DNA of 64,000 nucleotides from Azospirillum brasilense (lineage in GTDB: Bacteria; Pseudomonadota; Alphaproteobacteria; Azospirillales; Azospirillaceae): contig NZ_CP032345.1 in assembly GCF_005222205.1 (NCBI RefSeq), positions 2,233,501 to 2,297,500 of the forward strand, given 5' to 3'. Shown here in pieces: positions 19,301-26,608 of the stretch. Each line of letters opens with the position of its first letter. Position 1 is the first letter of the stretch. A program made the translations under genes and the position numbers. A model generated the notes under the pieces. It did not search any database and was not told where the DNA came from. It worked only from the letters and a program-made list of their open reading frames with translations.

Positions 19301-21404
19301 CACCCCGTCCGGAACGGTGACCAGCGAGGCCGGCGGCGCCGTCACCGTCGCCGTCGTCCTGGCGACCCGGCCGCGCGGCGACGTGACCATTCCGCTGTCG
19401 GTCTCAAGGCCCGGCGAGGCGCAGATCTCGGTCGGCAGCCTGACCTTCACCGCGGCCAATTGGGACACCCCGCAGACGGTCACGGTCACCGGCCTGGACG
19501 ACGGCGTGAACGATGGCGCGCAGGCCTACAGCCTCGTGCTTGGCGCGATCACCAGCACCGACAGCCGCTACGCCGGGCTCGATCCGGCGGACGTGGCGCT
19601 GAGCAACGCCGACGACGATCCGCCGTCCATCGCGCTCGCCACGGCCACCCGCGACGACCGCACCACCGGCGACCCCACGGCCCGGCTCACCGGCACCGCG
19701 GACGCCGGCTCGAAGGTGGAGGCGTGGCGCGACCTGGACAACGACGGCGTCCTCGATCCGGAGGACACGCTGCTGACCTCGGTCCAGCTCGGAGCGGGGG
19801 AGACGGCCTTTACGATCGACGTGCCGCTGCCGAGCAACGCGCTGACCGACCTCATCCTGGTGGCGGTGGACGCCGATGGGCACCGCTCCGCTCCGCTCGA
19901 CGTGACCCAGCGCTTCCGCACGGTGGAGACCGGTTCCGGCACCAACGTCACCAACGAAAGCAGTGTGGACAGCGGCGGCAACGAGCGGGTGGACGTCGAG
20001 GCGGTGTCGGAGCAGGCCGGTGCGTTCGCCGAGGTGGTGCTGACCGACCAGACCGAGGACGACGGCGAGCCCATGCTGACGGCCAGCGTGTCGGCGGGCA
20101 CCCGGTTGGTTGCCAGCGGCCCGGCGACGCAGCAGAGCAGCGCGGCGGCCGGCCAGACGCTCGGCGCCAGCCTGCTGACGCTCGCCGCCAGCGCTGACGA
20201 GACCGAAAAGGCCGCGTTGCAGGAACTCGCCTCCCGGATGCCGGCGGCCACCACCGCTCTCGGCTCGGCGACGCCGGTCACGGTGCGGCAGATCGTGGTG
20301 ACCGCCAGTTCGGGCGGCGCGACCACCGGTCCGGTGACCATCCGCGGCACGGCGGACCAGGGCGACGGTGTCGCAGCGGTCGTGCTGGACACCCGGCAGG
20401 CCGCGGGCAGCACCGAGGTCAACCTCGACAACGTCAGCATCGCGGTGGTCCTGGGCGAGGCGCGGATCGGCGGCGGTGCCGGCAACAACGCGGCCTACGG
20501 CGACTCCAGCGCCCAGTTCATGCGCATGGGGCCCGGCGACGACACGCTGTCGGGCGGCGGCGGCAACGACACCATCGCCTCCACCACCGGCAACGACCTT
20601 TTGTCCGGCGACGACGGCGACGATCTGGTGCACGGCGGGGATGACAACGACACCGTGATCGGCGGCACCGGCAACGACACGGTCGGCGGCGGCACCGGCA
20701 ACGACTATGTGTTCGGCGGCACCGGTGACGACATGCTGTTCGGCGAGGACGGCGAGGACTGGGTGATCGGCGGTGATGGCCGAGACATCCTGTCCGGCGG
20801 AGCCGGCAATGACCTGCTGTTCGGCGAGGCCGGCAACGACACCGTCTTCGGCGGCGACGGCAACGACATCGCCTTTGGCCAAGAGGGCGACGATATTCTG
20901 TCGATGGAGGCCGGAAACGACATTGTGGACGGCGGCGACGGCAGCGATACCCTTTTCGGCGGCGATGGCAACGACACCCTCTTTGGCGGGGCCGGTGCGG
21001 ACCTGCTGTCGCTGGATGCCGGAAACGACATCACGGACGGCGGGGCGGGTGACGACACGCTGCTCGGCGGGGCCGGCAACGACACCCTCTTCGGCGGGGC
21101 CGGTGCGGACCTGATCGACGGCGGGGCGGGCAACGACGTGATCTTCCTCATCGAGGGTGCCGACACCGTGTGGGGCGGAGCCGGAAGCGACCTCTTCGCG
21201 CTCGGCACCGGGGGCGGTGGATCGGTGGTGATGGACTTCACCGCGGGCACCGACCGGCTGGCCCTGACCGACAGTTCGATCAGCCTCGCCGGCGTGATCG
21301 CCTCGGCGCGGGTCGTCGGCGGCAGCACGGTGCTCGACCTGCGGCCCGGCAGCAGCGTCACCATCCAGGGCCAGACCGGGGATGTCGCGCGCTGGTTCGC
21401 CTGA
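13326..21404 (+). CDS. giant DUF4347 / Ig-like repeat / RTX secreted protein
   Basis: The 2692-residue protein has no Sec signal. Residues about 25-185 form a DUF4347 domain (YDAIHVLSHGAAGRVRLG, LLLYGCDVAGG). RTX calcium-binding nonapeptides (GGxGxDxxx) follow at about 190-335 and 409-458. Residues about 548-1780 are 11 tandem repeats of about 111 residues, each with SGGTGTGGAYKIGDTV, VDFSQFGGGSAV and NRNVSVTVTD. An Ig-like domain (about 1785-1880), a SwmB-like module and a Calx-beta-like region come next. A second RTX block spans about 2404-2618, ending in a type I secretion C-terminal target domain (DFTAGTDRLALTDSSI). It should leave the cell through a type I ABC exporter and act as a surface adhesin or biofilm matrix protein. 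No exporter genes are adjacent. Confidence 0.9.
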   Translation: MDTTNLIASTVTWTIQRPADPTANGGRLEAVFIDTGLADWQTLMAGVAAGIEIVLLDGSADGLAQMAAWAAGRSGYDAIHVLSHGAAGRVRLGALLLDTAAVADRSAELAALGGALTQTGDLLLYGCDVAGGSGASFIAALAEATGADVAASTDRTGSFAIGANWTLEAGTGSLEASSLAVQSYAYALDTLTGGANNDTLTGTAGNDVINGNDGNDSLLGGDGADTINGGNGNDTISGGDGNDSLDGGAGDDKLNGEVGNDTLNGGDGNDSLVGGAGNDVLNGDAGNDTIQAGDGDDTIEGGAGNDTIVGGAGNDSIVGGAGNDVIGYTSGSELGAGDFIDTGDGNDIIRFYSTTPGDTLVLPSTLTDSNNTLTVAITGGYSSQTTTTGLKIDASAVTLSGRLTINGGGGSDVLTGTAQADSLKGGNGDDTLNGGAGNDTLNGEAGTDVLDGGAGDDIFLDPNGDVIKTLESGDVIRLTGGAAKALTSSHLQYDSGTKTLTVDWDKNGTFGGGSDVVITFTNAPSLTTFSVTDIDIYADIRMGAAQTGPTVTDGNIAISGGTGTGGAYKIGDTVTATWDNTLGGDNNTDTLTGVTMDFSQFGGGSAVAATNSNGVWTATYTIAAGAIDATNRNVSVTATTASGSTTQADGTNATVDNVAPTLTLGNMAGQASLVGTNSTLRIGSTVTAIWDNSSSGDGSDNTDTIAGVTADFSQFGGGSAVAMTNSGDVWTATYTIVAGSFDTTGRNVSITVTDNAGNSKTLTDTANHKLDNVAPTVTEANIAISGGTGTGGAYKIGDTVTATWDNTLGGDNNTDTLTGVTMDFSQFGGGSAVAATNSNGVWTATYTITAGSIDATNRNVSVSVTDNAGNKTTTADAANAILDNQAPKVTDPAISISGGTGTGGAYKIGDTVTMTWNNTVSGDNNTDTLASVTVDFSQFGGGSAVAATNSNGVWTATHAITSAPGGTANLNVSVTATDNAGNVKTTADTTNATLEVAVPTVTDGNIAISGGSGTGGAYKIGDTVTATWDNTIDGDNNTDTVSGVTMDFSQFGGGSAVAATNSNGVWTATYTITSGAIDDTSRNVSVSASLAGGGTKTTADTTNATVDNVAPTVTDGHLSISGATGTGGAFKIGDTVTATWDDTLLNGDNNTDTLSGVTFDLSAFGGGSAVAGVNNGGVWTATHTITAGAIDATNRNVSVTVTDDAGNAKTTADTSNATVDSIAPTVTDANISISGATGTGGAYKIGDTVTVVWNGTADGNTDTLAGVTVDFSQFGGGSAVAATNSNGVWTATHTITSGSIDATGRNVSVTAIDDAGNTKTGIDSSNAVVDNREPWARDSFIAISGGTGTGGAYKIGDTVTATWDNRTVVGDNNTDSLTSVTFDFSAFGGGSAVAATQTGDIWTATYTITAGSIDAANRNVSITVTDDAGNTATGTDTTNARVDNVGLTVTDANISISGGTGTGGAFKAGDTVTMTWDNTLSGDNNTDTLAGVTVDFSQFGGGSAVAATNSNGVWTATYTITGGSVDATGRNVSVTVTDDAGNTTTRADTANATLDNVAPTVTDANISISGGTGTGGAFKAGDTVTATWDNTLAGDNNTDTLAGVTVDFSQFGGGSAVAATNSNGVWTATYTITAGSIDATGRNVSVSVTDDAGNTATRADGTNASVDNVAPTVTDAAISISGGSGPGGAYKAGDTVTMTWNNTLSGDNNTDTLAGVTVDFSQFGGGSAIAATNSNGVWTATHTITTGSLEAANRNVSVTVTDNAGNVTTRADTTNATVDNAPPAAPAITGFSSDTGSSSSDHLTNDTTLVLSGTAEANALVTVKLGGNSIGTANANGSGAWTFDYTGSVLPAGTHSFTATATDAAGNVSTASSPFTVTVDTGAPSATLTLSDTSLDETGAATLTITFTEAPVGFALDDLSVSDATLSNLTVQAGSNGLVYTATLTPNLDVEATGRTVTLGTGWTDAAGNAPAATASSPAFSIDTLGAAGVIATPSGTVTSEAGGAVTVAVVLATRPRGDVTIPLSVSRPGEAQISVGSLTFTAANWDTPQTVTVTGLDDGVNDGAQAYSLVLGAITSTDSRYAGLDPADVALSNADDDPPSIALATATRDDRTTGDPTARLTGTADAGSKVEAWRDLDNDGVLDPEDTLLTSVQLGAGETAFTIDVPLPSNALTDLILVAVDADGHRSAPLDVTQRFRTVETGSGTNVTNESSVDSGGNERVDVEAVSEQAGAFAEVVLTDQTEDDGEPMLTASVSAGTRLVASGPATQQSSAAAGQTLGASLLTLAASADETEKAALQELASRMPAATTALGSATPVTVRQIVVTASSGGATTGPVTIRGTADQGDGVAAVVLDTRQAAGSTEVNLDNVSIAVVLGEARIGGGAGNNAAYGDSSAQFMRMGPGDDTLSGGGGNDTIASTTGNDLLSGDDGDDLVHGGDDNDTVIGGTGNDTVGGGTGNDYVFGGTGDDMLFGEDGEDWVIGGDGRDILSGGAGNDLLFGEAGNDTVFGGDGNDIAFGQEGDDILSMEAGNDIVDGGDGSDTLFGGDGNDTLFGGAGADLLSLDAGNDITDGGAGDDTLLGGAGNDTLFGGAGADLIDGGAGNDVIFLIEGADTVWGGAGSDLFALGTGGGGSVVMDFTAGTDRLALTDSSISLAGVIASARVVGGSTVLDLRPGSSVTIQGQTGDVARWFA
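14968..18670 (+). repeat. 11 tandem coding repeats of about 336 bp in the RTX gene
   Basis: Units begin near 14968, 15300, 15648, 15985, 16318, 16654, 16999, 17311, 17668, 17998 and 18337. The second unit is the most diverged (no GGTGTGGAYK start). Most others share long identical nucleotide stretches, for example around the FSQFGGGSAVAATNSNGVW codons, which implies recent duplication or gene conversion. Short-read assemblies may miscount the units. Confidence 0.9.
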
Positions 21405-21414
21405 CCGGCCGGTT

Positions 21415-21444
21415 GGGCGGCCTCCGCACCCCCGGAGGTCGCCC
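21415..21444 (+). terminator. possible terminator stem after the RTX gene
   Basis: GGGCGGCCTCC (21415-21425) pairs with GGAGGTCGCCC (21434-21444) with one wobble, starting 11 bases after the stop codon. There is no T-run, so it may be only an mRNA-stabilising hairpin. Confidence 0.4.
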
Positions 21445-21776
21445 GCCCGTGAGACAGGCCGCCCCTTCCCCCACCGGCGGACGCCGAATCCCCGGTGGAG
21501 CGTCGGGCTCGCCTCTGAACGGGTCACCGCACGAAAGTGAGCAAACTGCCGGGATGGGGGAACGCGGCATGGCCGAAAACGGCGTTTCCAGGCCATGGTG
21601 AGGTCCGCCTGCCGGACATGGGTCCCGAGGCGGCCGTTCATCGACGCTGGTGATCGGTGCCCGCCGATGGGTTCGGTCCGTACATCCGCGCAACAGCCCG
21701 CCCCTGGCGATCGTCGTCGAGTGAGCTGATGTAATGGCAAGGCGGCCACCCATCACATCAGCTCTCGCCCCGGTCT
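21445..21776. other. intergenic region with no recognised gene
   Basis: No frame here encodes a recognisable protein. The stretch separates the RTX gene from the molybdoenzyme remnant and shows no clear promoter or repeat. Confidence 0.5.
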
Positions 21777-22000
21777 TCACGCCGGCTGGCTGAAGACCAC
21801 GACGGATGGCAGGCCTCCTTTGAACCGCTCCACCTCGGCAACCCCGGTGTGCCCGCAATTGGCCTGCGCCAGCTTCGAGGTCGACCGCCCGGTCGTCAGG
21901 TTGTTGACGTCCCCGTACCGGCACGGGCTGCCGATTTCCCGCGCGTTCGCCGGATCGAACCATTCCCCCCTGTTTGATGCGGATCACGCCGCCCCGCCAC
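21777..22000 (-). pseudogene. C-terminal remnant of a molybdopterin oxidoreductase
   Basis: On the - strand, one frame reads WRGGVIRIKQG and then, after a shift at a run of six G residues, the adjacent frame reads EWFDPANAREIGSPCRYGD followed by VNNLTTGRSTSKLAQANCGH, ending VVVFSQPA and a TGA at 21777. This is the conserved C-terminal dinucleotide-binding segment of DMSO reductase-family enzymes (GxWFDP ... GxxNxLTxDxxTSKLAQ). The rest of the gene is missing and the reading frame is broken, so it is a relic. The parent subfamily cannot be told from this piece. Confidence 0.65.
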
Positions 22001-22047
22001 GCCAGTCATGCGAGACGGGGGAACCGTAACGACGGGAATCCCGATGG

Positions 22048-23619
22048 TCACGTCCGCGGCGGATCGATGGATCGAAGCGCCTCGCCTTCGCCGCGTGGGT
22101 CGTGGGCGCCTGAAACGGTCCCCGCATCGGTGAGGCGGATGGCCCCGGCCTGACCGAAGATCGGCGACAGGGCCGGCAGGGGCGCCACCTCATGCCCCAG
22201 GGCGGCAAGCCTCCCAATCGCGGCCTCGCCCAGGGACGCCTCGATCTTGAGACTGTCACGGCTGTCGGAGAACGTCCGTCCCAGCAGGAAGCGGGGCTGG
22301 GCGAGCGCCTCCTCGGGCGTCATGCCGTAATCGATCAGACCGGTGAGCAGAACGGAAAGCGTCTGCGGCTGGCCGTCCGCGCCCTGGGTGCCGTAGAGGA
22401 GGTGGGGCTTCCCGTTCTTGAGGGCGATGCCGGGGTTCAGGGTGTAGAAGGGCCGCTTGCCGGGCTTGATCGCGTTGCGGTCGCCGGGAACGGTCGAGAA
22501 GGCCGCGCCGCGGTTCTGCCAGAGGACCCCGGTGTCGCCGACCAGCACACCGCTGCCCCAATCGAAATAGGTGCTCTGCAGAACGCTCGCGCAGCGCCCC
22601 TGCTCGTCGGTTGCGGCGAAGAAGACCGTGTCGCCGTGGCGGTAGGGATGGGGCCAAGCCAGGGCGCGTCCCGGTTCGATGGCGGAGGCCTTGTCGGCCA
22701 GACGCCGCGGGTCGAGGACGTCCCAGGGCGGTGGCGCGGAGCCGTCGGGATCGGCGATGAGTTGTCGATCCAGGAAGGCCTGCTTCACCGCCTCGACCAG
22801 CAGGTGGTAGCGGAGCGGGCTGGAGGGGGGCAGGGCCGCCAGGTCGAAGTGGCCGAGGATGCCCATGATCGCCAATGTGGAAAGGCCCTGCGTCGGCGCG
22901 GGCGGGGCCAGCAGGGTCAGCCCGCGGTAGTCCAGGCTGACCGGGGCCTCTTCCCGCGTCCGGGTCGCTGCCAGATCCGCGGCACGGAGGGGAGAGCCCG
23001 CGTCGGCCAATCCCTCGGCCAGTTGCCGTCCGAGCCGCCCGTCATAGAAGGACCGGCAGCCGTCCTCGGCCAGCAGGGAAAGGCTGCGGGCAAGACCGGG
23101 CTGCGTGAAGGGTTCGCCGGGGACGGCGCTGAAATGTTCCGCGAAGCGTCCCCAGTGCGGGATCTCGTCGCGCCGGAAATCGAACCAGAAATGCTGCGAG
23201 CGGGCGGGGATGTAGCCGTCCCGGGCCAGGGCGATGGCGGGGGCGACGAGGTCGGCGAAGGGTTGGGTGCCGCCCCATTGAGCGGCGCTGTAGGCGAGCG
23301 CACGGTCCCAACTGTCGACCGCGCAGGCCGAGGTGATGGTCGAGGCGGGGCCACGCAGGGGGATCGCGGCGTCATGGGCGGGAAGCCGGCCCGCCGCCTG
23401 CCCGATGCCGAGGAAGCAGCGTTGCCGACCCTGCCGGTCCGCCACCAGCCAGATGGCGTCGCCGCCGATCCCGCAGAAATGCGGCATGACGACGGACAGG
23501 CTGGCGGCGATGGCGACCGCCGCCTCGATGGCGGTGCCGCCCCTCGCCAGGACGGCGGCCCCGGCCTCGGACGCCAGGGGGTGCGGGCTGGTGACCATTC
23601 CCGGCCGGGCGACGTTCAT
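22048..23619 (-). CDS. gamma-glutamyltransferase-family protein
   Basis: The 523-residue Ntn-hydrolase belongs to the GGT family. It starts MVTSPHPLASEAGAAVLARGG, has PHFCGIGGDAIWLV (large-subunit core) and, in the small-subunit half, HGDTVFFAATDEQGRCASV, DWGSGVLVGDTGVLWQNRG and GKRPFYTLNPGIALKNG. Thr331 in GDTVFF is the candidate autocleavage nucleophile. The classical TTHxSVVD sequence is replaced by this GDT form, as in YwrD-like homologues, so it may be an acylase or hydrolase and not a glutathione transpeptidase. No signal peptide is seen, suggesting a cytoplasmic enzyme. It is last in the ABC transporter operon, behind a hairpin, and may process an imported gamma-glutamyl or amide compound. 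Confidence 0.88.
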   Translation of the reverse strand: MNVARPGMVTSPHPLASEAGAAVLARGGTAIEAAVAIAASLSVVMPHFCGIGGDAIWLVADRQGRQRCFLGIGQAAGRLPAHDAAIPLRGPASTITSACAVDSWDRALAYSAAQWGGTQPFADLVAPAIALARDGYIPARSQHFWFDFRRDEIPHWGRFAEHFSAVPGEPFTQPGLARSLSLLAEDGCRSFYDGRLGRQLAEGLADAGSPLRAADLAATRTREEAPVSLDYRGLTLLAPPAPTQGLSTLAIMGILGHFDLAALPPSSPLRYHLLVEAVKQAFLDRQLIADPDGSAPPPWDVLDPRRLADKASAIEPGRALAWPHPYRHGDTVFFAATDEQGRCASVLQSTYFDWGSGVLVGDTGVLWQNRGAAFSTVPGDRNAIKPGKRPFYTLNPGIALKNGKPHLLYGTQGADGQPQTLSVLLTGLIDYGMTPEEALAQPRFLLGRTFSDSRDSLKIEASLGEAAIGRLAALGHEVAPLPALSPIFGQAGAIRLTDAGTVSGAHDPRGEGEALRSIDPPRT

Positions 23620-23653
23620 CGTTCCTCCCCATGCGTGAAGCGCGGCGCATGAA

Positions 23654-23677
23654 GCCCGGCCGCTGTTCCGGCCGGGC
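23654..23677 (-). terminator. hairpin between the binding-protein gene and the GGT-like gene
   Basis: GCCCGGCC (23654-23661) and GGCCGGGC (23670-23677) form a perfect 8-bp stem with an 8-base loop, 14 bases past the binding-protein stop on the - strand. It has no long T-run, so it may attenuate read-through into the GGT-like gene or protect upstream mRNA. Confidence 0.55.
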
Positions 23678-23691
23678 CTTGCTGCCCGCGG

Positions 23692-24729
23692 TCAGTCGGC
23701 CTTGTAGGCGAGCTTGCGGTCGGCCGCCGGCGGCAGGAACTGGCGGGTGAAGACCTGTTCCGGCTTGGGCGTGGCGGTCAGCTGGTAGCCTTCGACCATG
23801 ATGCCGATCGAGCGGGCGAGGCGCGCGTCGTCCACGTCGCCAAGGCCGAGCCGGTCGACTTCGGGAGACAGGATGAGCTGCTCGTAGGAGAACTTCATGC
23901 GGGCCCGTTCAAGCTCCTCCTTGGCCAGATTGTCGTAGGCAAGGACCGCCTTCACGCCGGCCTCGGCATCCACGCCGATCTCCACCGCCGCCTTGTTGAC
24001 CGCACGGACGAGGCCGGCAACGGCGTCCGGGTTCTCCTTGATCAGCTTCTGGGAGACCATCATGCCGTTGGAATAGAGGTCGAGGCCGAATTCGCCGAAC
24101 AGCAGCCAGTTGTAGTCCTTGGCGGGGTCCTGGCGGTTGTTGATCAGGTTGAACCAGCTGGTGATGTTGAAGACCAGGGCGCCGTCGATATCGCCCTTGA
24201 TCAGCATCGGCTCCTGCAGGTTCGGCCCCATGTTCTCGATGGCGACCTTGGTCATATCGACCTTGTTGAGCGTGCCGAGCACGGTGACGAGGCGGGTGGT
24301 CGGGGTGCCCTGGGCGCCGCCCAGCTTCTTGCCGACGAGATCGGCGGGCTTGGTGATGTTGGTCGTCTTCTTCGACACGATCGCGAAGGGCGGCTTGTTC
24401 CAGAGCTGATAGACCATGATCGGCACCTCGCCGGGGCGGGTCGCCGCGTTCTGGATGATCGCGTTGATGTCGCCGAAGCCGGCGTCGTAGGCACCCGACA
24501 TGATGCGGGTCACCGTGGCCGCCGAGCCTTCGCCCTGGTCGATGGTGACGTTCAGCCCTTCGGCCTTGAAGTAGCCCTTCTGCTGCGCCAGCAGGAAGGG
24601 AGCGTCGGAGCCCTGGGTCTTCCAGCCGAGCGTGAACTTGATGTTGGTTTCGGCCAACGCCGGCCCGCTCAGACCCGGTCCGGTCAGACAAAGACCGAGC
24701 GCAAGCGTCGAGAGAAGCTTTTTCAACAT
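23692..24729 (-). CDS. ABC transporter substrate-binding protein (NMT1/SsuA type)
   Basis: The 345-residue periplasmic protein has a Sec signal peptide (LLSTLALGLCLTGPGLSGPALA, cleavage about residue 26) and an NMT1/THI5-like binding domain starting IKFTLGWKTQGSDAPFLLAQ, with GYFKAEGLNVTIDQGEGSA and VGKKLGGAQGTPTTRL. This family binds nitrogen- or sulfur-containing organics such as pyrimidine precursors, sulfonates, taurine or nitriles. A long frame reaching 25797 also covers this stretch, but the ATG at 24729 begins the signal peptide. It is encoded with the permease (26 bases upstream) and ATPase. The nearby cytosine-deaminase-like amidohydrolase hints at an N-heterocycle or amide ligand. 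Confidence 0.92.
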   Translation of the reverse strand: MLKKLLSTLALGLCLTGPGLSGPALAETNIKFTLGWKTQGSDAPFLLAQQKGYFKAEGLNVTIDQGEGSAATVTRIMSGAYDAGFGDINAIIQNAATRPGEVPIMVYQLWNKPPFAIVSKKTTNITKPADLVGKKLGGAQGTPTTRLVTVLGTLNKVDMTKVAIENMGPNLQEPMLIKGDIDGALVFNITSWFNLINNRQDPAKDYNWLLFGEFGLDLYSNGMMVSQKLIKENPDAVAGLVRAVNKAAVEIGVDAEAGVKAVLAYDNLAKEELERARMKFSYEQLILSPEVDRLGLGDVDDARLARSIGIMVEGYQLTATPKPEQVFTRQFLPPAADRKLAYKAD

Positions 24730-24755
24730 GGGAGGCTCCGTTTCGGGGTGAAGGT

Positions 24756-25529
24756 TCAGGCGGCAGCAAAGCCCTGGCGGCGGGTGGCCCAGCCGGTGAC
24801 GCGCGCCTCGACCAGCGAGAAGGCGACGTAGAGCAGGATGCCGAGGGCGGCGAGCAGGAAGAGGCCGGCGAAGACCAGCGGCACGTCGAAGTTCGAGGAG
24901 GCCGTCATCATCACGTTGCCGATGCCCTTGTTGGAGGCGACGGTTTCGGACAGCACGCTGCCGACGAAGGCGAAGGTGACGGCGATCTTCAGCGAGGCGA
25001 AGAAGAAGGGCATGGTGCGGGGCAGCCCGACGTTCCAGAGGATGTCGAGCTTGCTGGCGCCGAGCGACTTGAGGACGTCCTCCAGTTCCGGCTCGGTGGT
25101 GGCGAGGCCGGTCGCGATGTTGACGACGATCGGGAAGAAGCACATCGCGAGCGCGGTGAGGATGGCCGGCGTCGCGCCCGATCCGAACCACAGCACGAAG
25201 ATCGGGACCACGGCGACCTTGGGGATCGAGGAGAAGCCGATCAGCAGGGGATAGACCGTGTCGTAGGCGGTGCGGGAGACGCCGATGGCCGCCCCGATGA
25301 CCACCCCGACGGTGACGCCCAGGACGAAGCCGATCATCGTGGTCCAGAGGGTCTGAAGCACATGCGGCCAGAGAATGCCGAGGCGGTCGACCAGCGTCGC
25401 GAAGACCTGGGTCGGGCGGGGGAGGACCAGGTCGGAAACCTGAAGGGCGAGGCAGAGGAATTCCCAGGCCGCGAAGAAGCCGAGGATGAGGATGGCCGCC
25501 CAAAGGCGACGGCGCAGTTCGTAGCTCAT
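24756..25529 (-). CDS. ABC transporter permease (SsuC/TauC type)
   Basis: The 257-residue inner-membrane protein has about six membrane spans, beginning AAILILGFFAAWEFLCLAL, and the binding-protein-dependent transport EAA loop (LGASKLDILWNVGLP) that contacts the ATPase. It forms the channel of the importer with the flanking genes; its start lies three bases beyond the ATPase stop. Overall length and spans fit the SsuC/TauC/NitT permease group. Confidence 0.93.
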   Translation of the reverse strand: MSYELRRRLWAAILILGFFAAWEFLCLALQVSDLVLPRPTQVFATLVDRLGILWPHVLQTLWTTMIGFVLGVTVGVVIGAAIGVSRTAYDTVYPLLIGFSSIPKVAVVPIFVLWFGSGATPAILTALAMCFFPIVVNIATGLATTEPELEDVLKSLGASKLDILWNVGLPRTMPFFFASLKIAVTFAFVGSVLSETVASNKGIGNVMMTASSNFDVPLVFAGLFLLAALGILLYVAFSLVEARVTGWATRRQGFAAA

Positions 25530-25532
25530 GGC

Positions 25533-26375
25533 TCAGGCTCCGCGGATGGCGGTGTCGGTGCGCGCGTCGATGATGAGGTCGCGCAGGCGCTGGTTGAGGG
25601 CGACGAAGTCGGCGTCGAAGGTCATCTGGATCGTGCGCGGGCGGGGGAAGTCGACGGCGCTGTCGTTGATGATGCGGCCGGGGCGGGCGCTCATCACGCA
25701 GACGCGCGAGGCGAGGAACCCCGCTTCCTTCAGGTCGTGGGTGATGAGCAGGACGGTGGGTTTGCGCTTCAGCCACAGGGATTGCATCGTCCCCCACAGC
25801 TCCTCGCGCGTGAACTGGTCGAGCGCGCCGAACGGCTCGTCGAGCAGCAGCAGGCTCGGTTCATGGATGAGGGCGCGGCAGAGGTTCGCGCGCTGCAGCA
25901 TCCCGCCCGACAGCTGCCAGGGGTAATGGCCGGCGAACTTGTCGAGCCCGACATCGGCCAGCAGGGCGTGCACACGGTCGCGATACTCCGTCTTGCGCTT
26001 GGCGCGGTAGTCGGAGCGGAAGGGCCGCACGATCTTCAGCGGCAGCATGACGTTCCGCTCGATGGTGAGCCAGGGCAGCATGGTCGGATTCTGGAAGGCC
26101 ATGCCGATGCGCAGGGCCTTGGCCGCCACCTCGCGCCCGCCGACGAGGACGGCCCCCCGGGTCGGCTGCAACAGGCCGGCGGTCAGCCGCAGGATCGTCG
26201 ACTTCCCGCAGCCCGACGGGCCGACCAGGGCGACAAATTCGCCATCGGCGATCCGAAGGTTCGTCTCCTGCAGGGCTGGAACGGCCTTGCCCGGCTTGCC
26301 GAACGAAACGGCGGCCTGCGAAAGCTCGACGGCGATGGAAGAGCGGCCTTGCTGGATGGCTTGGGATGGGGACAT
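25533..26375 (-). CDS. ABC transporter ATP-binding protein (SsuB/TauB type)
   Basis: The 280-residue cytoplasmic ATPase shows Walker A GPSGCGKST, the Q-loop in MAFQNPTMLPW, ABC signature LSGGMLQRANL, Walker B LLLLDEPFGALD and the switch His in LLITHDLKEA. The ATG at 26375 is preferred over a GTG nine bases upstream because a GAGG lies at suitable spacing. It is first gene of the importer operon, divergent from the GntR regulator with the operator-like motif at 26481-26502 between them. Confidence 0.93.
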   Translation of the reverse strand: MSPSQAIQQGRSSIAVELSQAAVSFGKPGKAVPALQETNLRIADGEFVALVGPSGCGKSTILRLTAGLLQPTRGAVLVGGREVAAKALRIGMAFQNPTMLPWLTIERNVMLPLKIVRPFRSDYRAKRKTEYRDRVHALLADVGLDKFAGHYPWQLSGGMLQRANLCRALIHEPSLLLLDEPFGALDQFTREELWGTMQSLWLKRKPTVLLITHDLKEAGFLASRVCVMSARPGRIINDSAVDFPRPRTIQMTFDADFVALNQRLRDLIIDARTDTAIRGA

Positions 26376-26480
26376 GCGGCGCACCTCGTGACGGACTGAT
26401 CAACTGTATGCAACAGGTGCGCCAACTTCCGGGATCGGTCGCACTCCACGTCAGGGGTGACAGGCTTTTGGCAAGCAAAA

Positions 26481-26502
26481 GTGTGTACAATCAATGCATG
26501 CA
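26481..26502. promoter_or_regulatory. GntR operator candidate, copy 1
   Basis: A 22-base motif that opens GTGTGTAC and ends ATGCATGCA (palindromic core TGCATGCA at 26495-26502) lies between the ATPase and GntR genes. It matches the motif at 27768-27789 at 16 of 22 positions, including the last nine. The shared copies flank the genes expected to be co-regulated. Confidence 0.55.
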
Positions 26503-26608
26503 CTTCATTTGTGCAGGGTGGTGAGGCTGTTGCATTCAAATGCGGCACTTGGCGAGTTGAATTCCCGCCTGACCTCCCTTATGCAGAGCGGAGTGGGAGA
26601 GGGCGGTG

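Noticed and set aside
23692..25797. 701-codon frame fusing the binding protein to an upstream permease-antiphase stretch
   Set aside because: The first 356 codons are out of frame with the real permease; the binding protein starts at its own signal peptide at 24729.
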